NCBI GenBank assembly: GCA_015501585.1
Contig: JADNRY010000370.1
Location: 1 to 59,783 of the forward strand
Length of the DNA stretch: 59,783 nucleotides
Origin: Rhodocollybia butyracea
Taxonomy: Eukaryota; Basidiomycota; Agaricomycetes; Agaricales; Omphalotaceae
Direction of reading: 5' to 3'
The notes beneath the pieces are model-generated. The model saw nothing but the letters and a program-made list of their open reading frames with translations. It ran no database searches and had not been told where the DNA came from. Below are positions 1 to 10,645 of this stretch, one piece after another; within the stretch, counting starts at the first letter, position 1; the number at the start of each line of letters is the position of its first letter. The position numbers were made by a program, and so were the translations under genes.

Positions 1-20
1 AGTGTCAGAGATGATATGAT

Positions 21-577
21 TCACTCCGCCGATATCTTTTCTTGAGCCAGAAAGATTCTTGTGAATGCACAATATCGGCGGTGCGTCTGCCAATAAAAAA
101 CATACCCCATCAGCTCCCCGAACATAACCTGACAAAACTGAGTATGTAGACGAACTAGCATCGGCATCACATACCGTAGAAGGTCGACTCGAGTACAGCG
201 AAGACCGCTTCTCAAGCAGATCACTCACCGCCTGCGCGGAATCTAGAACAATGATGGAGTTGCCAAGAGCGCTCAGGTGGATAATCTCAGAATCTATGAT
301 CTCCGTGAGTATATGTATGCTCGATTATGAACAGCTCCTCACTGTGTTTTCGACACATCTCTCCGTATTCAAGCCAAATGAATCCTTTCCTAGGAATATC
401 TAACAAGTTCCCTAGAATCGGAAGCTTCCTGGGCCCAGGAGGGAGAGGGAGTTGACGTGAGTTCTTCCATTGTAGGCATTTAATGAACACCAAACTGGAG
501 AAAAGGACTAGGGCGTGTATTGGCTCCAAAGTGAGCATCATGAGGAATGCAGATAGGATCTTAGTTGAGACATTCAT
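21..577 (-). pseudogene. Cytochrome P450 N-terminal remnant
   Basis: The first exon (577 down to about 349) encodes a hydrophobic N-terminal anchor followed by the proline hinge PPGPRKLPILGN, the standard start of a microsomal class II P450. After a short intron (GTGAGG..TAG) the reading continues with NSEIIHLSALGNSIIVLDSA and LLEKRSSLYSSRP, which match the beta-1/helix B region of Agaricomycete P450s of the O-methylsterigmatocystin-oxidoreductase-like group. A second intron leads to VMFGELMG. The conserved stretch that should follow, ending in the helix C WR.HRR motif, is mostly missing: the frame runs directly into THRRYCAFTRIF and stops at 21-23. No I-helix, ExxR or haem-binding Cys region is present, although more could lie beyond the window edge. 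I read it as a decayed 5' fragment. The family assignment is firm; the substrate is unknown. Confidence 0.8.
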
Positions 578-1060
578 GTCCTTTTATGAGATGCCTACTA
601 GGTTGCACGACTGGCGGACTGCAGTAGTAGTAACTCGGCTCCACTCTGCAGCAAGGTCCCACCCAGGCGTCGGGAACAGCCGGAGAGAAGCAGCAAGCTC
701 GACCCACAGGGAGGGTAGACTAGGGTAGACTGCAAGCTCTCCCAGAAAGGTAAGTAGTACAAAGTAGCTTATGTGTAATTACATTCATGAACTAAACGAA
801 TAGGATATTGCATCTGCCAGTAATTTGCAATTTCTGTTTAATTTCGGAACCAGGTTGCTGGCTGTTGCTGGTGACAGGAGGTGACAGGGCCATATCGAAA
901 TCGCTTGCTATTCGTACTTACTTGCGCTCGTACTCGGGATATTCGATATAATCCTATATAATCACAGGCAATAAAATCTCCAAAAATACAGGAAATTCAG
1001 AGTAAGAGTTCTTATCTACTACAAATCGATCTATCTATTCAGAGTTCTGAGATATTCAGT
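578..1060. other. Intergenic stretch, no gene recognised
   Basis: Only short open frames occur here and none resembles a known family. The last three bases (1058-1060, AGT) form the left target-site copy of the large element that begins at 1061. Confidence 0.5.
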
Positions 1061-1191
1061 CACTACGCCAGCGTCAAAAAATATCGGGCGAAATTATTGC
1101 CGAAATTATTGTTGTAATTGCTTACCTTTTTCGATAGAGATTTCGCGTGTAAATCTTTGATAATTTCGGCTGAAAAATATACTGTAATTGA
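1061..1191 (+). repeat. Left terminal inverted repeat (outer part)
   Basis: These 131 bp pair with the complement of 10511-10642. They contain repeated AT-rich motifs around GAAATTATT and TTTCGGC. A second inner block of the same TIR continues at about 1718-1743 and then 4190-4250, matching the complement of about 10340-10437. The full left TIR was therefore near 300 bp before it was split by later insertions. Confidence 0.88.
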
Positions 1192-1642
1192 TTATGTTTT
1201 TCAATCCGAATTTCACCAGTAATCTGTTATCTATTTCGTCCGAAAAAGATAATGAAATTCCTTATCTATTTCATTAAAAATTTCGCTCAAAATTATTACA
1301 AGGTAATAACTGGCCAAGAACTGGGAGGCTCAGTCATGTGATGCATCTGACAAGATTTCCTGTCTTTGAACGCGACTTATGGATTCTGTACATGCATGGC
1401 TGCACTAGTCACACCCAGACATAAAATTGCTACAACTCTGTCCAGTTCTGCTCTCACATTCGCCTAAAGTATTGTCAGATGCATCACATGACCGAGCCTC
1501 CCAGTTCTTGGCCAGTTATTACCTTGTAATAATTTCGAGCGAAATTTTTAATGAAATAGATAAGGAATTTCATTATCTTTTTCGGACGAAATAGATAACA
1601 GATTACCGGTGAAATTCGGATTGAAAAATATAATCAATTACA
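1183..1642. repeat. Hairpin with 171-bp arms inside the left TIR
   Basis: Arm 1183-1353 pairs with arm 1472-1642 around a 118-bp loop, with only scattered mismatches. The outer ends include TGTAATTGA, which is part of the CACTA element's own terminal repeat. The hairpin interrupts the TIR between CTGTAATTGA and TAGACTCG, which are adjacent (as TAATTGATAGGCTCG) in the right TIR. It may be a MITE-like insertion or a local inverted duplication. I see no clean target-site duplication. Confidence 0.75.
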
Positions 1643-1743
1643 TAGACTCGCGGGCCTGCCATTTGGTCGGATCACCGGGTGTGATCGCATCAGAGATGCG
1701 GGTGACTCTCCCAAATAGACTGGGACCATTCGTCGTCCTTTTG

Positions 1744-4182
1744 TAGCGCACTCGGGAACGGCATGGTTCATTTTTTGATTTTCGCCCTCCCGGATCTCAA
1801 TTGCTGTCACGTGTTGATTTTATTGAATATTATCTTATCTACCTCTCCATCCTCATTGGCGCAAGTTGTTTGCATAGGGATTAGCAAGCAAAGCCTTTAA
1901 ATTGAGACTAGGTTGAGACTAGGCACACAGAGCACCTTTGGACATGGAGAGTTGTTCACCCGCTGGGCATGTGGGCACTTTTGGCGATCATCTGCTGCTG
2001 CTGAGCACCAGCAAGAGTCTGGGAGAAGTTAGAGCATGTGCAGCCCCCTTTGTTTTTTATTGTGCTCTGCAGTGGTACTAAGTAGGGGTGCTACTATTCT
2101 TTCTAAGACTTTCTTGATGCTAATGCTGACGGCGTTGTGCATTATCCAGATAAGAGGCCTAGGGCCCACTGCAGTTGAAGTATTTGCATAAGGGCCAATT
2201 TCTGGATCATGCATCAGGCTGATTCTTTGAGGAGGATACTCACTGTGAATTTCAATCTTTATATCTGCAAGCTTGGGCACCCCCAGTGGTTGGTACAGTG
2301 CCATACGGCCCAGGCAATGGTGAGTTCCTACGACAGTGTACTAATATTTGGATGCTTGTGATTGCTGCTTAGAGTATGTACTGATATTTCCTTATATACT
2401 AGATGACAGTTTCATCTGGAACTTGTACAAGTACTTGTGAAACAATGAGTCAAGTACTAGCCTCAGAAGCGTACTTGGAGTACAACCAACTCGTATTGAA
2501 TATTTACCTGTCAAACAATAAGTACTAGCTACCTGAATATGCGTAAGTACATTGCTCATAGATACATAAATAAAATGACTTACCCTCAGAAGCGTACTTG
2601 GAGTAAGTACAATCAACTGAGGGACTTAACATCACAATCTAGTATAAGTAAGTAACACAAAACTGCCAAGTGTATATAGGCGCAATGAGTTTGTTGTTGG
2701 GACGGAATTGCCAATTGGGCCGTTTCTGAACTAGTTGCTCTCCTAGAGGGCAGATCCTTACTGTCTGGTGTCTGGCGGGTTTTATACGTCTTCTTCGCGT
2801 CGGAGATCCACCAGAGAGTATGGATGCTGAGGTAGGTCTACAAGTGTTATTCCTATTCTGTATCTCAAATTTCTTCTTCAGTTGGCCAGTGAAAGTTTGC
2901 CAAGTAAAGAGGTAACTGTTGCGTTTTTGTGTGTTTTGCAAACTCTGCCTGGCCTTGCCAAAGAGGACGAGGGCCTGTAGGTAGCTGCATGCCGCGGTAT
3001 GACAAGAGCTCGATGAAAATTATGCAAAAGTCGGTGAGAAGTTGAATGGGTGCCAAATATGGCATGGTTGGACTCTCATCGCCTGCTGCTCACCTGCCCA
3101 GCGGGCAAACACTTTCCATGCCCAAGGGTACTCTGCATACCCAGCCTCAGCTGCTGATACTGTACCTATGCAAACGACCTAGGATGAAAAAGTAGATAAG
3201 ATAATATTCAATACAATGAACTTTGTGTGACAGCAATTGAGATCCGGGAGGGCGAAAATCAAAAAAATGAACCATGCCGTTCCCGAGTGCACTACCTTGT
3301 GCATACACGTTTTGCTGATGGCCCAAGTACACTTCTGAGGGTAAGTCATTTTATTTATGTATCGCATATTCAAGTAGCTAGTACTTATTGTTTGACAGGT
3401 AAATATTCAATACGAGTTGATTGTACTCCAAGCACGCTTCTGAGTGTAGTACTTATTGTTTCACAAGTACTTGTACAAGTTCCAGATGCAGATGCCACTG
3501 TCATATGGTGTATAAGGAAATATCAGTACATACTCTAAGCAGCAATCACAGGCATACAAATATTAGTACATAGTAGGAACTCACCATCGCCTAGGCTGTA
3601 TGGCACTGCACCAACAACTGGGGGTGCCCAAATTTGTAGATATAAAGATTGAAATTCACAGTGAGTATCTGGAAGGAACATCCCCAAAGAATCAACCTGA
3701 TGCGTGATCCAGAAATTGGCCATTATGCAAATACTTCAACTGCAGTGGGCCAGGCCTCTTATATTAATAATTCACAACACCATCAGCATTAAGGGCTGGA
3801 GCATCAAGAAAGTCTTAGAAAGAATAGTAGCACCCCTCCTGGCCCTACCTAGTACCACTGCAGAGCACGATAAAAAACAAAGGGGGCCGCACTCGCTCTA
3901 ACTTCTCCCAGACCCTTGCTGGTGCTCGGTCCTCAGCAGCAGCAGATGGTCGCCGAAAGTGCCCACATGCCCAGCAGGTGAACACTTTCTCACGTCCAAA
4001 GGTGCTCTGTGTACCCAGTCTCAGCCTAATGGCTTTGCCTGCTGATCCCTATGCAAACAACTTGCGCCAATGAGGATGGAGAGGTAGATAAGATAATATT
4101 CAATACAATCAACGCGTGACAGCAATTGAGATCCGGGAGGGCGAAAATCAAAAAATGAACCATGCCGTTCCCGAGTGCGCTA
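1744..4182. mobile_element. Palindromic 2.44 kb element, hAT-like ends
   Basis: The left end TAGCGCACTCGGGAACGG (1744) recurs inverted at the right end (4182). The element is flanked by the 7-bp direct repeat CCTTTTG (1737-1743 and 4183-4189). The arms are about 860 bp long (1744-2602 against 3322-4182), and the centre contains a third, diverged copy of the terminal about 240 bp (3060-3297). No transposase-like protein is encoded; the open frames in the two arms mirror each other. TIRs starting TAG with a 7-8 bp duplication fit a non-autonomous hAT element, but the superfamily is inference. It lies in the inner part of the left CACTA TIR. Confidence 0.7.
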
Positions 4183-4347
4183 CCTTTTGCCAGGTCACGC
4201 AAATTGTGACTTGACACTTAGAAAATTCGACTGTTTTGCTCAAAAAAAAAGTATTCTACATACCTATTTAGATGACATTATTTTTGGAAACTGAATCGAA
4301 CGGTATAAGTAAAAAAAAATTGAAAAAGTGAGAGAAAATGAAATGTT

Positions 4348-6908
4348 TTAAGTTGGCCATGTGTGACCATTGGGATGCGAAGGCGTCGCGTGTCCGTACG
4401 AGGGATACGTGACATTGGATTGAGCTGGATAATCCAAAGGAGGTGGGTACTGGGTATATCGTGCCTCTCCATAGAAATTTGGAGAATAATATGGTGCATT
4501 GGAGGCGCTAGGAGTAGGTGTAGGAGATGGGTGATACTGGTACTGGGGCTGTAGATGTTGGTATGGATTAGAGTATTGGGGATATGGAGAAGAGTATTGG
4601 GGGTATGGAGAAGAGTATTGATGATAGGTATAAGAAGAAGGACGCGCCATCGATGGAAGAGGTATTTCTGGGACTGAATTCATGAGAAACCTTGTTTGAC
4701 GTGAGACTGATGAAGATGCCGGCGTCGAATACATGCTTTCGACTCGTTGTCCCATCGCCACGTCAACCGCTGACTCGACTCGCAATCTCTTTCCTGTGTA
4801 CGGTGACTCGGGAGGTGCTTCAGTCTCAGCGACTGTGCTGAGAAATTTCCGCTTTCCCTGGCCTGAAGCTGGGGCTGCATCTGCTTTGATACGCGACTCG
4901 AGCTCTGGTATTCCAACCGAAGAAAAGATATCCAAAATCTCATCTCCATAGCGGGTCAGCCATAACCAGCGAGCTCCCAAGACTGTCTTCAAGCGTGCTT
5001 TGTCGCAAATCGGGCCAACCGAAGCAAGGAACTCAATGGTAGAGTCATTGAGGATTGCGCTAGGACCAAACATTGCACCCGAGAAATCACGACGGTAAGT
5101 GCTAGTTCGCCATGCGTGCAGTTTATCTTTGACTTCTGAGCATGGTTCATCACTCTGCTTTACAGACGCTTTACGCGTAGCTTTTGATGGAGCCGCAGGA
5201 CGTGTTCGATCGAGTAGGGAGGGGTCACAGAGGTCACAACAGGATACTCCAAGAGTTAGGGCTAGATATCATCTTTGTAAGTCTTTTAATGTCTGTTATA
5301 GGTCATATGCTTACTGGGTTCGTTGTTTCTGTATACCTTTGTCAGAACCTGTCTCCTACATACTCCAGTTTGGAAAAATACACTTAATCCTTCATCATCT
5401 GCGTCCAAATCGATTGGTGGTTCTATTTTTTCGACACGTCCATCATTACTTCCATCGTGACTGCCACGGAGGATGCCACAGCTTTCCGATAACTTCTGGT
5501 TTGCAACCCGCTTTGCTGCTCGATCGGGTGCTGCCTCTGAGGATGTATGTGAAGTACCTTTTCCCTTCTCATTGTTGATCTTCTTTTTGAGATTTACTGT
5601 ATACGCTGACTTCTCAACAAGGAGAACAGCTAGTCCCCGTAGTTCTGGATTTCGACCTGCGCGCCCAGCGCGCTGTACAAATGCTGATAGTGAACCGGGC
5701 AGTTTCCATTGTACAACGATCTCAATATCTGGTATGTTGCAACCCTGTGTGCTGTTTTAACTGACACCAAAAGTGATATATCTGTAGAATACATACCATT
5801 CCGGCAGCGTCGGTACAGATGAGGATACGGACCTTTCCGTTGCGAAACTGTTCCATTACCGTGTCCTTGTATTTGCTTGAGAATGCTGCGCTATAGAGAC
5901 GGATGACCCCGTCGTCCTGAAGTTTTGTTGGAAGGCGGGTTGACAGATAGTCCTGCATATCGGACCCACCCATAACATTGTCATAGTATATCATGGTATG
6001 AGGAATTTCATGCGCCTCTTTCACGCCTTCTGGGATAACGAAATCGAGATCGGTAAAGGAATTCATGGCATTGTGAATGGGACGAGCGACAAGTGAGACA
6101 TTGGAACGATCGTTTCCAACGTCAATGCTAGCATAGTCTGGACTGATTTGCAGCTTTTTTATGACATCTCGTCGTACACGTTGCGGTAGAGTTGCGGAGA
6201 GTGCGACCATGGGTGTATCTTTAGGTAAGAATGCTCGTACAGTTCCCAGCTCGCCATACTTTTTTCTGAATCCCGAACCCCAGTGTGATACCACATGAGC
6301 CTCGTCGACAACAACTGACAAGATTCGACGCGTAAATTCTGGCTTTCGGAGAACTTCATCAATGAATCGCTTCGACAATAGCATTTCAGGTGAGATGATG
6401 ATAATCTGGTCATCGCCTGTCACCAAGTGCTGAGCATGTCAATTAGTACTCGCCAAAGCATTCATGAATGTATGTACCCTCAAAACTTCGGGTTTGCACC
6501 TGCCCTTGCTACTATTCACTGCGGTGGACTTGAGCTTGAACTCCTTTTGGAACGTTTGAACCTGCTGAATAAGTGAGCTTAATCTTTAGAAAGAAATGGT
6601 GCACATACTTGTTCATTCTGTAGAGCAATCAGAGGTGAAACAAAGATTGTCACCATTCCTTTTGATTTTCCTTCTAGATGGGGTGCAGCAGCAATGGCTG
6701 TCTTTCCTGAACCAGTCCCAGCATGGACAACCACATCCTTTCCGCAAAGCTGCATCATAATTGCTTGCATCTGAAAGTCACGAAGTTTGTATCCGAGCAG
6801 CTGCTGGAGTTTTTTCTGGTAAGCCTTTTAGATCTTTTGGCTGTAAAGGCTTGCGTCGATTGAATTTTTGCTGCATAGCTGTCGATTTTGTTGGTTTACG
6901 GCGACCCA
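4348..6908 (-). CDS. RecQ-like DNA helicase of the CACTA-ended element
   Basis: A superfamily 2 ATP-dependent DNA helicase in five exons: 6908-6609, 6564-6478, 6429-5797, 5744-5315 and 5261-4348, about 787 codons. Visible motifs in order are DFQMQAIMMQL (motif 0-like), AGTGSGKT (Walker A), VSPLIALQNEQ (Ia), VVDEAHVVSHWG (DEAH box), MVALSATLP (III), ILICTDAAGMGCNIPDI (V) and FVQRAGRAGRNP (VI). A CRR..CCDLCD segment resembles the RecQ zinc-binding domain. The C-terminal about 200 residues are low-complexity and rich in Pro, Tyr and Ser (PYPQYSSPYPQY). The start at 6908 (MGRRKPTK) opens the first frame that leads to the helicase core. A run of six T at 6810-6815 puts the first 33 codons out of frame with the core; five would restore LPEKLQQLLGYKL. 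It is transcribed divergently from the DUF6589 gene, with 86 bp between start codons. It probably acts in element transposition or replication, by inference. Confidence 0.85.
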
Positions 6909-6994
6909 TTGTTGTAGCATGAAATAAAAATGAATTTTTCGTTTTTCGCGACGCGCCTCTAAGCACGTGCTTTTCATGCTTGTCCGAGTCACCC
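6909..6994. promoter_or_regulatory. Shared 86-bp divergent intergenic region
   Basis: The predicted start codons of the helicase (6908, -) and the DUF6589 protein (6995, +) are separated by only 86 bp. Both must initiate from, or overlap, this interval, which implies coupled expression. No TATA box is obvious. Either start could lie further upstream with overlapping 5' ends. Confidence 0.5.
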
Positions 6995-9900
6995 ATGTCG
7001 CATCCACGCATACTACCTTCGACGCGTGCAAGAGGTGCCTCTGTTCTATCAGACAGTGAAGATGAAGTTCTGGACTCATCAAGTGACACTGAAACTGGTG
7101 CTTGCACACTTCCACGCGCTTCTTCTCTACCTCTGGCGATCTCAAGTGATGGTCCCATTTGTAGTTCGCCAGTAGTAGGTACCCGTGAGGAGAGAAAGCG
7201 CAAGCGCTGGATAAAAGGGTCCAAAAAACGGCTAACAACCATCCAATCTCAGAAGGAAAATCTCAGTTTGAATGTAGAGCTTGACGCGGTTCACTATGCC
7301 TCCTGTTTACAAGCATTGGATGCGATCCGAGAGTGTGGCGTTACTCTAGGGGAGCTCAATGAGTTTGTCGCAGACCCCAAAAATAATCAGGGTACTATCC
7401 GATGGGACGAAATCTTCTCTTCTCGTGGATTGGTGACCCATATCCTGGATTTCTGGGTATCATCAGGGAACAGTCCATCTGGAAAAGCTGAAGTCCATGA
7501 CTGGGCAGTTGACTATGTAGCTTCTACTGTCAAAAGTGAAGCCCGACACATTACTTCTAGCGGGTATCTTCGGCAAACAGTGAATGTCCACAATCTTTCA
7601 CAATTCAGCTTCCCCCGCTACTGCGAAATTTTGCGTACACAGTATGCCCCTGTCACTGTCCGTATTCTTGAATCAGCCGCTACATCCACCCGACAGATTA
7701 CCGAAGGCATTTCAGATGCGCGTCAAGCTCAAAAATCCATGGTAAGTTATTATATCACACAAAAACGTACATTAGTTCTGATCACCTTTAGGTGGTAACC
7801 TCAGCGGCACTAGCATGTTTTGGAGAATATAGCCGGACCGACAACTTCCTAAAGAGTGTCATGAGTCTCTATGCTTATGCGAATGGAGCTACTCGACAGA
7901 TGTTTTCGGTACTATCACACCTTGGCATTACAACCAGCTACAGTACTCTAATACGGAAAGGGGTCACAACATCAGAACGGGACCATCCTGAAGCAACCAC
8001 ACCATCTCCTGAGTCAGGCTCTAGTGGCAAGTCAGAGTCAGACCTTGATAATTTACACCCGGAGGCTCCTAGAGCAGGCTCGAAAGTGAAGGACAAAAGC
8101 CCCCCACTTGCGGGTATTCTCCATATGTTGTCACAATCAGCTCGTAATGCTGCCCGTGCTCTTGCTGCAACAGGTCTTTTTGGTTCAACATATGACAACA
8201 TCAATTTTCTTGCTCATATCGCATCCCAGTTGGTTGGCCGCACAGGTCAGTGCATGTATATCTAATCAAAATTGTTCACTTACGCAAAGTCAGATTCTCA
8301 GGAAAATGGTACAACATATACAATATTTCCACTTTTTAAGGCAAAAATCGAGGATATGCTGCTTTATGATGTCGAAGAAGCTTTCGATACGGCACCCGAG
8401 CTCAGCCTCGATGATATTCTCCTTGACCGGGATGAACAAAACAGCTTGGATGTCAATATAATTCACTGCATCCAACGTATCATTGTCAACCACGGTGGCA
8501 AAGATTTTGACCAGTTCAAAGCTGATCTTGAAAAATGTGAACCCGTATCAGATTTTAAAATTGACGTCCACAAGACTGACATTCTTCCCATTCCATCTTT
8601 CAATATCGATGAATCCACTATTGTTGGGAATGCTGAGGTCGATGAAGTTGTGAAAGAGGAGTTGGAACTAGAGGCCTCACCATTTTGGCTCAAAATTGTT
8701 CGGTTCTTTGGAATGGACCAGCTATCTCGTGCGCGCGCACGCTCAATATTTAACCTTCGCTCAGGAGCAGAGGCAGGCTATTCGGGATTTAGCTGGGGAA
8801 TATATTTCAATGGTCTTTTCCACGGAAAAATGACCGATGCAACTGGAACACTTATCACACACTGGGGAAATCCAAGTTCTGGTCCACGTAACCCAGGCTC
8901 CTTAGTATTTCACAACTCCCAACTTCGACGTCTACCAATTATGCTCACTTCACTTCCCAATTTCCGCACTTGCCGTGACCTGATTTTTGTATCTTTGTAT
9001 GCTCGGATTCTTCACTGCCTTTTGAAGGTATCAGGATGCGCATCACTTACAAATTATGCCGCTCAGGCAACTTGGTCTACTATCGAGAAAGATGCTGCAC
9101 GAATCTACCACAAGTTTGCATGTGCGGATGTTGTTGATGACTTGCGCTCAAAGCGAGCTGCTGAAAAGAAGAAGTTTGCATGGGAATCAGTTGGGAAAGC
9201 TTCGGAATCAGCCAAGGTGAAAGGAAAACGTAAACCTGGAAAGGACAAGTACAAGGATGTTACCCAGCCAGTGACAGAAGGGGATATGGTCTTTGAAAAT
9301 GCTATCTTGTTTCTCCGTGACGCCTTAGTTAGTAGGGAGTTCACAGATGCAGTAAAAGCGGGGGATTCTGGACGAGTTCTACTGGTTTTGAAGGTGTGGG
9401 CATTGAGTTTCCGAGGAAGCGGGCGCACAAAGTATGCATACGAGATGCTTCATCTTATTCACAACTTATCCCATGTATGGCCAGATGGTATCTGGTGAGT
9501 GCATTAAATCTAAGATGACTTGTCTTAACTTGATATCCTCAGTAAAATCGTTTTGAATAACTGGTTATTGAACCCTACTGGTAAAAAGAATGCATTTGTG
9601 GAGGTCGATCTTGTACAAGAACACCTGAATTTCTGGATTAAGGTATGTACAATATCGAGTGATTAGTTTGCAACGTAACTAAACTCTTTAGACAATATAC
9701 AAGGCTCATGGCAGTAATGCAACCTGGGAATGGCTCTTCACAATCTCTCCCTGTGTTGGCGTTCTGCGAGAACTTGTAAAGAGTATCAATGACTCCATCG
9801 GCACAAGCTCACAGGGAACGCGCCACGCTCCTCCCGATTTGAGCAAAGACATCGAAACTCTAATGAACAGCCTTGAAGAACACGATGTTTATACTCTAAC

Positions 9901-10243
9901 CAAGGGACGTGTCCTTGATGCCGGAGAGGAACCCAGTGTCGATGTTGTCAGCAAAGGCTTGGAACAACTGCTACATGGAACGCCACTGGTGGAATACAAT
10001 CAAGCTTTCAAACAGCTTCAGCGCCGTAGAAGGATTCAACCGATAGTTGGGGAAAGTGAATACTATGACAAGCTTAGACATGCTACATCGTCTATTGACA
10101 CAGAAGTACTGTTGGATGCTGACTTGGAGTTCATACCTCAGTTCTCTGTAGATGAAGAAGATGAGCCCATGCTGCAGCTTTTGACTGCAGAGGATGTTTC
10201 ACTGGACATGGATTTGGTCGAGATCATGGATCATACAGAATGA
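6995..10243 (+). CDS. DUF6589 protein, candidate transposase
   Basis: Five exons are read as 6995-7741, 7793-8245, 8294-9494, 9543-9642 and 9692-10243, about 1,017 codons. The Ser/Arg-rich N-terminus (about 100 residues) is followed by a region with FVADPKNNQG and, in the C-terminal half, by the segment I recognise as DUF6589. Recognisable blocks are RFFGMDQLSRARARSIFNLR, IYFNGLFHGKMTDATGTLI, FRGSGRTKYAYEMLHLIHNL, LNNWLLNPTGKKNAFVEVD and LVQEHLNFWIKTIYKAHGSN. In relatives the first block usually reads GDQLT.aR.R, a conserved aspartate in a setting like DDE/D transposases. Candidate acidic residues here are that Asp and the Glu residues of YEMLHL and VQEHLN. The frame is open across all exons and the protein looks intact. 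Its position between CACTA-type termini beside a helicase suggests a DNA-processing or transposase role. Catalysis is inference; family membership is fairly secure. Confidence 0.82.
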
Positions 10244-10339
10244 TGGCATTTTCCCGAAGTCGTTACTCAAAAAATGTTGTTTTTTTTACTTATATCATTC
10301 GAAAGCTTTCATTAAAATATGTTGAACGGAATAAGTCAG

Positions 10340-10642
10340 TCGAACACTTTTTTTTGAAACCAGAAGAGTCGAAAAATGCTAAGTGTCATGTCACAAATGC
10401 GTTACACGCCAAATCAACAACGGATGGTCCCAGCCGCTTCCAGAGGAAGCCTCGCATAGCCGGCTGACCGTTGATCGCATCAACATCTGGAAGCGGTGGG
10501 AACGAGCCTATCAATTACAGTATATTTTTTCAGCCGAAATTATCAAAGATTTACACGCGAAATCTCTATCGAAAAAGGTAAGCAATTACAGCAATAATTT
10601 CGGCAATAATTTCGCCCGGTATTTTTTGACGCTGCCGCAGTG
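10340..10642 (-). repeat. Right terminal inverted repeat, about 300 bp
   Basis: This is the uninterrupted copy of the element's TIR. Its outer 132 bp (10511-10642) match the left end closely. The inner block, including CTGGGACCAT and TGACACTTAG read on the minus strand, matches left sequences now separated by the two insertions. The middle part (about 10440-10510) is more diverged from the left copy. Confidence 0.8.
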
Positions 10643-10645
10643 AGT

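Larger units (their letters stand above)
1061..10642. mobile_element. CACTA-ended DNA element carrying helicase + DUF6589 genes
   Basis: A 9.58 kb unit is bounded by inverted termini. The left end reads CACTACGCCAGCGTCAAAAA and the right end, reverse-complemented, reads CACTGCGGCAGCGTCAAAAA. The outer about 131 bp match with only about five substitutions and one indel by eye. The element is flanked directly by AGT on both sides (1058-1060 and 10643-10645), the 3-bp duplication expected of CACTA/EnSpm-type (CMC) elements. Inside is a divergent pair: a RecQ-like helicase on the minus strand and a multi-exon DUF6589 protein on the plus strand. No other transposase is visible. The left terminus is interrupted by a hairpin (1183-1642) and by a palindromic element (1744-4182), and the helicase has a frameshift, so this copy is probably immobile. 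The boundaries are seen directly. That the DUF6589 protein is the transposase is inference. Confidence 0.85.

Noticed and set aside
7938..8204. Minus-strand frames inside the DUF6589 gene
   Set aside because: They are antisense shadows of a spliced, family-supported plus-strand gene.
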